From: Deltaproteobacteria bacterium
GTDB taxonomy: Bacteria; Desulfobacterota; Dissulfuribacteria; Dissulfuribacterales; S140-46
DNA length: 6,738 bases
Assembly (NCBI GenBank): GCA_015491585.1
Contig: WFVQ01000009.1
Span: forward strand, 1-6,738
Reading direction: 5' to 3'
Below are positions 1-5,625 of the stretch, piece after piece. Each line of letters begins with the position of its first letter. Position 1 is the first letter of the stretch. A program made the translations under genes and the position numbers. The notes below the pieces were generated by a model. It saw nothing but the letters and a program-made list of their open reading frames with translations, had not been told where the DNA came from and did not search any database.

Positions 1-364
1 CCGTAGAGGTGTCTAAAAGCCGCAGTTCGGCCACCAGCTTCTTGCCAAACCGCTTGAAGCGGCCCTTTACTACGTAATTGGCCCCCAGGCCCTTGAAGTC
101 CACGTCCTGGCGGCCTCCGTAGCTGGAGGAGTCGAGGACACTGAAAAAACCGTGGAATGCCAGGTCCTGCGAGAGCTCCAGGGCGAACTTCCGCCCCAGC
201 ATCTTCTCTTCGTAGCGGTCTGGATAGACCGTTGGATAGGGCACTGCTATGGGTATCTTCCTCATGTAGGGCGAGGAGATGTCTATGTAGACCCTGGCCC
301 AGGAGATTGAGATGCAGGACAGCAGAAAGGGAAGGATGAGCAGATATATGCGGAAACTTCTCAT
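1..364 (-). CDS. tolB: TolB, N-terminal part (gene cut by the left edge)
   Basis: Periplasmic protein of the Tol-Pal system, which links TolA to the outer-membrane lipoprotein Pal. Only the first 121 codons are present; the beta-propeller that should follow lies beyond position 1. The start is the ATG at 364-362, which overlaps the tolA stop as ATGA and implies translational coupling; a GGAG lies 13 nt upstream, rather far. Residues 1-23 look like a signal peptide: MRSFR, a hydrophobic stretch, then SWA with likely cleavage before RVYIDI. LLSC at 14-17 weakly resembles a lipobox, but TolB proteins are normally soluble, so I prefer cleavage after Ala23. The next residues fit the TolB N-terminal domain: IPIAVPYP, then FALELSQDLAFHGFFSVLD, then GANYVVKGRFKRFGKKLVAELRLLDT. 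This matches the family pattern in which this domain strongly resembles an amidohydrolase-like alpha/beta fold. The position directly after tolA supports the call. Confidence 0.88.
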   Translation of the reverse strand, partial: MRSFRIYLLILPFLLSCISISWARVYIDISSPYMRKIPIAVPYPTVYPDRYEEKMLGRKFALELSQDLAFHGFFSVLDSSSYGGRQDVDFKGLGANYVVKGRFKRFGKKLVAELRLLDTST

Positions 365-1227
365 GACAAGCCTATGTCTCCAGGTCTGAAACGGATACCT
401 ATCTCGAGCGGAGCGCCACCAAGCGCCTTGGGCATGGGCGGAAGGGGAGCAGCCTCCTTCACTGCCCGCATGGCCGAATTGTCGAAGAGCGACAGGCCCG
501 ACCGGTGTTCAAACCAGCTCTTTGCCACGGTTCCGTCGGGCATCACCCGGATCACTATAACCGCCTCCAGAGAAGAGCTGGACAGCAACTGCTCAGGCAA
601 TACCCACCGCCTCCTTATCTCCTCGTACACACGGGCGAGATACATCTTGAGGACGGGATTGGCCTCGGCCCGGTCTCCAGGGGATCCTACGCTGCCGCTC
701 CTCGATTTTCCGGCGCGTTTTGCCGCCATCAACTCCTTTATTCTCTCCTCCAGGCGCTCCTCAGCCTGCTTCTCCTCCACCTTCTTGGCCAGTGCCTTGA
801 GCCGCTCCTGGAGAAGCCTATCGAGATCCTTTTTGGGATGCTCCTTGGACTTGACCTCCTTAGGCGCGGGCTTGGGCTTCTCCTTCTTCTTGGACTTCTT
901 GGGACGGGTTGAGACCACCTTCTTGTCCGGAATGGACTTTTTCACCCTCTTTTTGGGTCTATGCGCCGCCTCCTTCTTCTTCGCCTTCTTTTTAACGACC
1001 TTCTTCTTGGCCTTCTTAGGCGTATGGACACGCGGCCGCTTGGGACGAACCACCTTCTTGGGTGGAGCGGGCTCACGCACCTCGAAGATCCTGACGGTAT
1101 AGACCGGTGGCATGGGATGGAGGCGGCCCCACAGATCGCCGGCAAAGCCCACGAAAAAGCCCATCGCCACATGAAAGGCGACAGCGCAAGCCAGCGCGGG
1201 TTTCCAGTAGCTCTTTCGCCTCCTCAT
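361..1227 (-). CDS. tolA: TolA-type energy-transducing protein (TonB C-terminal fold)
   Basis: Inner-membrane-anchored protein that spans the periplasm and passes TolQR motor force to TolB/Pal. The 288 residues show three parts. First, an N-terminal anchor at about residues 9-30, with His19 at the place of the conserved His of the TonB/TolA SxxxH motif; the matching Ser is Ala15 here. Second, a very Lys/Pro-rich periplasmic spacer at about 55-135, then a charged, probably coiled-coil helix at about 135-175. Third, a TonB-like C-terminal domain from about 190, with YEEIRRRWVLP, VMPDGTV, then a SGLSLFDNSAMRAVKEAAPLP segment. It starts with ATG at 1227, overlapping the tolR stop by 4 nt, and its stop overlaps tolB. 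On sequence alone it could be called TonB; lying between tolR and tolB makes TolA much more likely. The spacer is Lys-rich, unlike the Ala/Glu/Lys helix of enterobacterial TolA. Confidence 0.85.
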   Translation of the reverse strand: MRRRKSYWKPALACAVAFHVAMGFFVGFAGDLWGRLHPMPPVYTVRIFEVREPAPPKKVVRPKRPRVHTPKKAKKKVVKKKAKKKEAAHRPKKRVKKSIPDKKVVSTRPKKSKKKEKPKPAPKEVKSKEHPKKDLDRLLQERLKALAKKVEEKQAEERLEERIKELMAAKRAGKSRSGSVGSPGDRAEANPVLKMYLARVYEEIRRRWVLPEQLLSSSSLEAVIVIRVMPDGTVAKSWFEHRSGLSLFDNSAMRAVKEAAPLPPMPKALGGAPLEIGIRFRPGDIGLS

Positions 1228-1691
1228 CTGCCTCCCTTCTTACGGTTCCGCTTCCCGACGTCCCTGAGTTCACGCTCAAGGGAACGGGTCACAAGGCCCA
1301 GGTCAGCAATCCCGGCCTCCTTGCACGCCGCCATCACCTGGGCGACTGTGCCGTAGGGCACCCTGCGGTCGGCCTTGAGGAGGACCTGGCGTCCTTTCCG
1401 CTCTCTCGTAAGCTCCGCCAATCTCACGGCCAGGGCCATCACGTCCACGGGAACCTTGTTGAGGAAGATGCGCCCCTCTCTGTCCACCGATATAATCACC
1501 GGGGAGAGCTTCTGGGGCATGGGCTTGGCCGTGGTGCGGGGGAGGTCGATCTTCAGCCCCTTGGTCATCATGGGGGCGGTGACCATAAAGACGATCAACA
1601 GCACCAGCATGACGTCGACCAGCGGCGTCACATTGATCTCGGCCATGTAGCCCCGCCGTCCCTTTCTGCGAGTAGCCATTCCCATTGCCAT
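1224..1691 (-). CDS. tolR: TolR, ExbD/TolR-family stator protein
   Basis: Small single-pass inner-membrane protein that forms the proton-conducting motor with TolQ. The 155 residues begin with a basic cytoplasmic tail (TRRKGRRGYM), followed by the family signature INVTPLVDVMLVLLIVFMVT at residues 20-39. Asp26 in the membrane segment corresponds to the essential protonatable Asp of the family. The rest is a periplasmic ExbD-like domain ending in a basic tail (GKRNRKKGGR). I chose the ATG at 1691 because GGAAGAG at 1698-1704, inside the end of tolQ, stands 6 nt upstream. ATGs at codons 3 and 5 are possible but less well placed. It starts 3 nt after the tolQ stop and overlaps tolA by 4 nt. ExbD is the alternative name, but the tolA and tolB neighbours decide for TolR. 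Confidence 0.93.
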   Translation of the reverse strand: MAMGMATRRKGRRGYMAEINVTPLVDVMLVLLIVFMVTAPMMTKGLKIDLPRTTAKPMPQKLSPVIISVDREGRIFLNKVPVDVMALAVRLAELTRERKGRQVLLKADRRVPYGTVAQVMAACKEAGIADLGLVTRSLERELRDVGKRNRKKGGR

Positions 1692-1694
1692 ATC

Positions 1695-2393
1695 CTACTC
1701 TTCCAAACCCTTCATGAGCTGGATCTGCATGGTGTTCATCACGTCGTTGGCGAAGTTGCGGAGATCCTGCTCCTTTGACTCCAGGACACTAGTAAAGGTA
1801 TTGAAGGCGATGACCGCCGGGATGGCAGCGGCCAGGCCGGCCGCAGTCGCCACCAGGGCCTCGGATATTCCCGGCGCCACCGTAGCCAGGCTCGCGGTTC
1901 CGGCCAGGCCGATCTGATGGAAGCTGTTCATGATGCCCCACACAGTCCCGAACAGCCCGATAAACGGCGCGGCATTGCCGGTAGTGGCGAGGAAGGGGAG
2001 GGCGCGGGCGAGCTCGCCGGTCTCCTCCTGTATCCCCGATTCAATGCCTCTGGCCACCACCTCCATGCACATGGAGACGTTCTTCGCCGCCCGATCCTTT
2101 CCCAGGGCCTTCTGAATCTTCAGATACTCCTCGTGGGCAGCCAGAAAGACCCCTGCCATAGGCGAATTCGCCATGTCCTCTGCGCTGCGCCTGATGGCTG
2201 CAAAGGAGGGGCTGTCCCAGAAGATCCTGGCAAAAAACTCGTCTGCGCTCTTAGCCCGCCTGAAGTGGAGTATCTTCGCGAATATCACCGTCCAACAGGC
2301 CATCGATATGAGGACGAGGGACAACAGGACCCCTGTCACCACAGGGCCTGAACCCAAAACCATGTGAAATACATTTATATGTGAGGTCTCCAT
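1695..2393 (-). CDS. tolQ: TolQ, MotA/TolQ/ExbB proton-channel protein
   Basis: Polytopic inner-membrane protein that forms the proton-channel pentamer around TolR. The 232-residue length is normal for TolQ. Three membrane segments are visible at about residues 17-38, 132-157 and 174-198, with a cytoplasmic domain between the first two. The family core is clear: TGNAAPFIGLFGTVWGIM at 138-155, and GISEALVATAAGLAAAIPAVIAFN at about 175-198. Thr150 and Thr183 fall where the family's pore-lining threonines are expected. The ATG at 2393 directly follows the TAG stop of mqnD with no gap, and GGAGAG at 2401-2406 lies 7 nt upstream, so the start is well supported and its ribosome site sits inside the mqnD coding region. 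The first half of the gene gives no sign of a separate promoter, so expression probably depends on transcription through mqnD. Confidence 0.94.
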   Translation of the reverse strand: METSHINVFHMVLGSGPVVTGVLLSLVLISMACWTVIFAKILHFRRAKSADEFFARIFWDSPSFAAIRRSAEDMANSPMAGVFLAAHEEYLKIQKALGKDRAAKNVSMCMEVVARGIESGIQEETGELARALPFLATTGNAAPFIGLFGTVWGIMNSFHQIGLAGTASLATVAPGISEALVATAAGLAAAIPAVIAFNTFTSVLESKEQDLRNFANDVMNTMQIQLMKGLEE

Positions 2394-3242
2394 CTAACCA
2401 CTCTCCGGTTCTGTGTTGAATTCCAGGACAAGCCCACCTGCATGATCCGAGCCGCACCGCCCCATGAACTCCAGCACCGCCGCCCTCCCCTCTTCCCCAA
2501 GCCTCAGGGTATAGTCGTTCACATAGAGAGAGATGTGCTGTTCCACCACGTCCGGCTGAATCTCCTGGGCATGGCGGAACACGAAGGGCATGGGCTCCCC
2601 TGGACTGCACATGGCATATCTGACACTGGCCTCCACGTCCATCGCGGCCTGGCGCGCAACATCCCCCATCTCTCTGCTGGCAACAATCCCGCCCAGGGGG
2701 ATGGGGAGTCCAGTCTCCTCCTCCCACCAATCTCCCAAGTCCTGTATCAGGCAGAGTCCGTGGGAACGGTAGGTGAAGCGGCCTTCGTGGATGATGACAC
2801 CGGCAGAGAAGCGGCCTGCGGCCACGGCCTGCGCTATCTCCGAGAATAGCATGGGCACCGGCCTCGCGCATGGACACCACATGGACAAGAGGCGGCAGGC
2901 CGTGGTGTGGAGGCCGGGAACCGCCACCTCCTCGCCCTCGAGCTCATCCCGGGAAAACACCTCCCTTCCAACGACCAGGGGGCCGCACCCCCTTCCCAAC
3001 GCCGCTCCTGAGGGCAGGAGCCAATAGCGGTCTGCGATCTCGGGCAAGACCCCGAATGAGACCTTGGTCACCTCCAGCTCCCCAGCCAGGGCCATACGGT
3101 TCAGCTCCTCCACATCTGCCACCACAGGCCGGTAGCTGTTGGGGGATTCCAGCAGGCCGTTCACCAGGGCGTAGAAGGCGAAGGTATCGTTGGGGCAGGG
3201 GGACATCCCGAACTCTATCTGTTCTTTTCCAGAGGAGATCAT
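2394..3242 (-). CDS. mqnD: 1,4-dihydroxy-6-naphthoate synthase MqnD
   Basis: Enzyme of the futalosine menaquinone pathway; it converts cyclic dehypoxanthine futalosine to 1,4-dihydroxy-6-naphthoate in the cytosol. The 282 residues have the periplasmic-binding-protein-like fold typical of the family. Visible motifs are MSPCPNDTFAFYALVNG (13-29), VADVEELNRMAL, LEVTKVSFGVLPEI, WLLPSGAALGRGCGPLVVG (74-92), GLHTTACRLL, GVIIHEGRFTY (148-158) with His152 as the likely catalytic base, DLGDWWEEETGLPIPLGGIV, and LYVNDYTLRLGEEGR near the end. I place the start at the ATG at 3242 with GGAA 8 nt upstream. An in-frame TTG at 3263 would add seven residues, but nothing like a ribosome site precedes it. It leads the operon into tolQ. 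No other mqn gene is visible as a full gene in this window, so the pathway must be encoded elsewhere. Confidence 0.95.
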   Translation of the reverse strand: MISSGKEQIEFGMSPCPNDTFAFYALVNGLLESPNSYRPVVADVEELNRMALAGELEVTKVSFGVLPEIADRYWLLPSGAALGRGCGPLVVGREVFSRDELEGEEVAVPGLHTTACRLLSMWCPCARPVPMLFSEIAQAVAAGRFSAGVIIHEGRFTYRSHGLCLIQDLGDWWEEETGLPIPLGGIVASREMGDVARQAAMDVEASVRYAMCSPGEPMPFVFRHAQEIQPDVVEQHISLYVNDYTLRLGEEGRAAVLEFMGRCGSDHAGGLVLEFNTEPESG

Positions 3243-3248
3243 GTTACA

Positions 3249-3254
3249 TTTTCC
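3249..3254 (-). promoter_or_regulatory. Ribosome binding site deciding the mqnD start
   Basis: GGAAAA on the minus strand, with GGAA ending 8 nt before the ATG at 3242-3240. The competing upstream TTG at 3263 has no purine-rich site before it, so the shorter 282-residue MqnD is preferred. Confidence 0.55.
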
Positions 3255-3264
3255 GCGGCGCAAC

Positions 3265-3293
3265 TGGACAGCTCGTCAATCGATTGTCATATT
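3265..3293 (+). promoter_or_regulatory. Candidate sigma-70-type promoter for ribF
   Basis: TGGACA (3265-3270, 5 of 6 to the -35 consensus), a 17-nt spacer, then CATATT (3288-3293, 4 of 6 to the -10 consensus). Transcription would start near 3300, leaving a leader of about 33 nt before the ribF ATG. The leader is too short for an FMN riboswitch and I see none. This is read by eye from consensus matches only. Confidence 0.4.
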
Positions 3294-3306
3294 ACTCTAC
3301 ATCGAT
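3277..3306. repeat. CAATCGATTG palindrome and second ATCGAT, possible operator
   Basis: A perfect 10-bp palindrome CAATCGATTG lies at 3277-3286, and its core ATCGAT recurs at 3301-3306, 22 bp away, about two helical turns on the same face. The first copy sits between the -35 and -10 boxes of the ribF candidate and at the predicted start of the mqnD transcript. It may be an operator for a dimeric regulator, but such short palindromes also arise by chance. Confidence 0.25.
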
Positions 3307-3317
3307 CCTCGGAACAA
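3289..3317 (-). promoter_or_regulatory. Candidate promoter for the mqnD-tol operon
   Basis: On the minus strand, TTGTTC (3317-3312) and TAATAT (3294-3289) are separated by 17 nt. The matches are 3 of 6 and 4 of 6, so this is weak. Its -10 box overlaps the -10 box of the ribF candidate, so the two divergent promoters would share one polymerase site. Transcription would begin near 3282, about 40 nt before the mqnD ATG. Confidence 0.3.
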
Positions 3318-3332
3318 CAAAACCACGGTATC

Positions 3333-4295
3333 ATGAAGATATATCGGAAGTTAGAGGAAATTCGGGAGCCCTTCTCGGCCCCTGCCGTCACCATCGGCAA
3401 TTTCGACGGTGTCCATCTGGGCCACCAAGCCCTGTTCTGCAAGGTGGTGGAGCTGGCCAGCAAGCGCGGCGGAGACACCGTTGCCATAACTTTCGACCCC
3501 CATCCCTTAGTGGTGCTGCGTCCGGCCTCGCCTCCGAAGATGATTTGCACCTTCGAACACAAGGCCGAGCTCATCTCCAGATCCGGGATAGAACACCTCA
3601 TCAGCATCTCCTTCACCCCCGAGCTTGCGAGGACGCCTGCCAGGGAATTCGTCGAGAAGGTCCTCCACCGCACCATCGGAGTCAAAGACCTGGTCGTGGG
3701 CTATGACTACGCCTTCGGCAAAGGCAGGGAGGGCGACGCCAAATTCCTTGAGGAGATGGGGAAGGAACTCGGCTTCAAAGTCCATGTGATTCCACCCTAC
3801 AGGGTGGACGGGACCATTGTCAGCAGCACGAAGATCAGGGAACTGGTCTCCAAGGGCGAGATGCGGAAGGTGGCGGCGATGCTGGGCAGGTTCTACCAGA
3901 TCAGGGGGGTGGTCCAGAAAGGCAAGCGGAGGGGAGGCCCGCTGGTGGGTTTTCCCACTGCCAACCTCCACATCTATCCCCACGATCTATGCCCCAAGGA
4001 GGGTGTGTACGTGGTGCAGGTTATCCACGACCTCTGTTGCTACGGCGGTGTGGTCAACATCGGCACCAATCCCACCTTCGGCGACACCGGGCTGGTAGCC
4101 GAAGTGCATATCTTCGACTTCGACAAGACCATCTACGGCCACCGGATAAAGGTCAACTTCATCCAGCGCCTCAGGGACGAGAAACGCTTTCCCTCGGTTG
4201 AGGCCCTGTCGGCCCAGATCTCCAGGGACGTGGAGCAGGCACGGGAGGTGTTGGCACGGGAAGCCGGCCTCAACAGGGCCTGCATAGAGGGATGA
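3333..4295 (+). CDS. ribF: Bifunctional riboflavin kinase/FAD synthetase RibF
   Basis: Makes FMN from riboflavin and then FAD from FMN, using ATP, in the cytosol. The 320 residues are normal for a full bifunctional enzyme. The N-terminal FAD synthetase part (about 1-180) shows GNFDGVHLGHQ (22-32), FDPHP (54-58), GYDYAFGKGREGD (123-135) and SSTKIR (164-169). The C-terminal riboflavin kinase part (about 185-310) shows GFPTAN (206-211), NIGTNPTFG (242-250), EVHIFDFD with the likely catalytic Glu257, and VNFIQRLRDEKRF. All key motifs are intact. The start is the ATG at 3333; the sequence before it (ACGGTATC) is a poor ribosome site, but the protein start fits the family. It is the only full plus-strand gene here, divergent from mqnD and convergent with the ferredoxin gene. 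It looks like a single-gene transcript. Confidence 0.95.
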   Translation: MKIYRKLEEIREPFSAPAVTIGNFDGVHLGHQALFCKVVELASKRGGDTVAITFDPHPLVVLRPASPPKMICTFEHKAELISRSGIEHLISISFTPELARTPAREFVEKVLHRTIGVKDLVVGYDYAFGKGREGDAKFLEEMGKELGFKVHVIPPYRVDGTIVSSTKIRELVSKGEMRKVAAMLGRFYQIRGVVQKGKRRGGPLVGFPTANLHIYPHDLCPKEGVYVVQVIHDLCCYGGVVNIGTNPTFGDTGLVAEVHIFDFDKTIYGHRIKVNFIQRLRDEKRFPSVEALSAQISRDVEQAREVLAREAGLNRACIEG

Positions 4296-4306
4296 AGAAA
4301 CAAGAA

Positions 4307-4325
4307 AGGCGGCCTAAGGCCGCCT
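4307..4325 (-). terminator. Rho-independent terminator of the ferredoxin gene, shared with ribF
   Basis: AGGCGGCC, TAA, GGCCGCCT: an 8-bp GC-rich stem with a 3-nt loop. Read on the minus strand it is followed by a T-rich run (TTTCTTGTTTCTTC, 4306-4293), so it fits best as the terminator of the ferredoxin transcript. Read on the plus strand it lies 11 nt after the ribF stop but has no T run, so it may only partly stop ribF transcripts or protect their 3' ends. Confidence 0.8.
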
Positions 4326-4356
4326 GAAATCCGCATATACAACGGCTGTTCTGGTC

Positions 4357-4542
4357 TTAGACCTCCTCGACGGTGATGGCGCCGGTGGGGCACACCTCTA
4401 CGCAGGTCTCACAACCGAGGCAATCATCCATGCGGTTTGGCTGGGGCTTGTTATCCTCGAAGTCATAAACCTCAGCAGGACAAGCGTTTACGCACTCCTC
4501 GTCGCCCTGGCACTTGTCATAGTCGATAGTGATCTGAAACAT
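4357..4542 (-). CDS. Two-cluster ferredoxin, Asp14 type (like D. africanus ferredoxin III)
   Basis: Small soluble electron carrier. The 61 residues hold two cluster motifs. The second is complete: C41-x2-C44-x2-C47-x3-C51-P. The first is C11-x2-D14-x2-C17-x3-C21-P, with Asp where the second Cys of a normal 2[4Fe-4S] ferredoxin stands. C21 would serve cluster II, and C51 would serve cluster I. The same Asp occurs in Desulfovibrio africanus ferredoxin III, which can hold a [3Fe-4S] cluster convertible to [4Fe-4S], and in Pyrococcus furiosus ferredoxin. From memory, the whole chain also aligns closely with ferredoxin III, including ITID-D-KC-GD-ECV and DECLGCE-CVEVC. AAAGGAGGAG at 4557-4548 is a near-perfect ribosome site, AGGAGG ending 7 nt from the ATG. 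Its own promoter and terminator suggest a well-expressed single gene. The partner enzyme cannot be read from context. Confidence 0.93.
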   Translation of the reverse strand: MFQITIDYDKCQGDEECVNACPAEVYDFEDNKPQPNRMDDCLGCETCVEVCPTGAITVEEV

Positions 4543-4605
4543 GGCTACTCCTCCTTTGTTAGTTTGCGTGTGTCATCGTAGCTGGATGGCCTGCTACAGC
4601 ATCAT

Positions 4606-4635
4606 CATATAGACGATAGCCCTTTGGGTTGTCAA
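4606..4635 (-). promoter_or_regulatory. Sigma-70-type promoter for the ferredoxin gene
   Basis: On the minus strand, a perfect TTGACA (4635-4630), an 18-nt spacer, then TATATG (4611-4606, 4 of 6). Transcription would begin near 4600, giving a leader of about 57 nt that ends in the AAAGGAGGAG ribosome site. It lies in the 126-bp gap after hflC, so the ferredoxin can be expressed without hflKC, although read-through from hflC is possible since no terminator is visible between them. Confidence 0.6.
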
Positions 4636-4668
4636 GGAGGGATCGCCAATTATTCAACCATGACATGC

Positions 4669-5625
4669 TCAACGCCTATCCACCTTGGAGTGAGCGTTCT
4701 TTAGGTACTTGAAGAGCTCCCCGTCCGTAGTGATGATAAGGCGGGTGTTGGAGTCCAGGGCCTTCTTATACAGATCCATAGTCCTAAGGAACTTGTAGAA
4801 CTCCAAATCCTTGGCATAGGCCTTAGCGTATATCTCGGCGGCCTTTTGGTCTGCACGCCCCTTAATCTCCTGGGCCTTTCTGTAGGCATCGGACGAAATA
4901 TTCTTGAGCATCCGCTCCTTCTCGCCCTTTATCCGTGCCGCCTCGCCCAAGCCCTCCGACCTGTACTGCTCGGCTATGCGCTTGCGCTCGGAGATCATCC
5001 TTGCATAGACCTCCTTTCTCACCGCCTCCACGTAATTGATCCGCTTGAACTTGAAATCCAGAAGCTCTATCCCCAGGTCTTTGACCCGCTTTGAAGCGGC
5101 AGTGAGCACCTCATTGGCCAGCTTGCTCCGGCCGTCTTTTATTGGTTCCAGAGGCTCGCCCGCCGAGAGGAAGGGGGTCTCGACCTTTTTCAGGAGTTCA
5201 GGCGGATTTGAACTCCTCACCAGCTCTATGAGGTCGTGTTTAGCCACCACGTTCCTGGTCTCGCCGTCGAGGATATCGTCCAGCCGGCTCTGTGCCCCCC
5301 GTTCGTCGCGCAGCCTCTGGAAGAAGAGGAGCGGATCGGCGATGCGCCACCTGGCATAGGTATCCACCCAGATGAACCGCTTGTCCTTGGTGGGTATCTG
5401 ATTGGGTGATCCGTCCCATGCCAGGAAGCGCTTGTCGAAATAGTTGGCGGTCTGGACGAAGGGCACCTTTATATGGAGGCCGGGCTCGGAGATGGGCTCC
5501 CCCACCGGCTTCCCGAATTGGGTGATCACCACCTGCTGCCTCTCGTCCACGATGTAGAAGGTACCGCCGGCCACGATCACCACGGCCAGCACCAGGAATA
5601 TTAGGAATACCAACCCCTTCTTCAT
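4669..5625 (-). CDS. hflC: HflC, SPFH-family modulator of FtsH protease
   Basis: Inner-membrane protein that assembles with HflK into a large periplasmic cage around FtsH and modulates degradation of membrane proteins. The 318 residues start with a single membrane anchor (about 4-25: GLVFLIFLVLAVVIVAGGTF), so most of the chain faces the periplasm. The SPFH/band-7 domain follows, with ERQQVVITQFGKP, EPGLHIKVPFV, TKDKRFIWVDTYARWRI and LGIELLDFKFKRINY. A long helix at about 200-270 (RKEVYARMISERKRIAEQ, then GEAARIKGEKERM) and the family ending AKAYAKDLEFYKFLRTMDLYKKAL confirm HflC rather than a generic stomatin. The start is the ATG at 5625, overlapping the hflK stop by 4 nt (ATGA), with a G-rich run (GGGGGG) 7-8 nt upstream as the ribosome site. 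No terminator is visible after its stop. Confidence 0.94.
   Translation of the reverse strand: MKKGLVFLIFLVLAVVIVAGGTFYIVDERQQVVITQFGKPVGEPISEPGLHIKVPFVQTANYFDKRFLAWDGSPNQIPTKDKRFIWVDTYARWRIADPLLFFQRLRDERGAQSRLDDILDGETRNVVAKHDLIELVRSSNPPELLKKVETPFLSAGEPLEPIKDGRSKLANEVLTAASKRVKDLGIELLDFKFKRINYVEAVRKEVYARMISERKRIAEQYRSEGLGEAARIKGEKERMLKNISSDAYRKAQEIKGRADQKAAEIYAKAYAKDLEFYKFLRTMDLYKKALDSNTRLIITTDGELFKYLKNAHSKVDRR

Noticed and set aside
374..1102. A 242-codon open frame on the plus strand, opposite tolA
   Set aside because: It mirrors the Lys-rich tolA spacer (AAG codons read as Leu/Phe-rich antisense). It has no family motif or ribosome site, while tolA on the other strand is clearly real.
1107..1778. 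A 223-codon open frame on the plus strand across tolA, tolR and tolQ
   Set aside because: His/Gln/Gly-rich shadow translation that spans three recognised genes; high GC content produces such open antisense frames.
3243..3332. FMN riboswitch upstream of ribF
   Set aside because: The gap is only 90 bp and has no sign of the conserved RFN element; the predicted leader is about 33 nt.
2870..3706. A 278-codon plus-strand frame covering part of mqnD, the promoter gap and part of ribF
   Set aside because: Pro/Arg-rich low-complexity shadow; it would overlap two firmly identified genes and the divergent promoter region.
3507..3983. A 158-codon minus-strand frame inside ribF
   Set aside because: Antisense shadow of ribF with no recognisable domain and no ribosome site.
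4543..4668. Terminator or small RNA gene between hflC and the ferredoxin gene
   Set aside because: Only short CATG palindromes near 4660 are present, with no stable stem plus T run; the stretch is explained by the ferredoxin promoter and leader.
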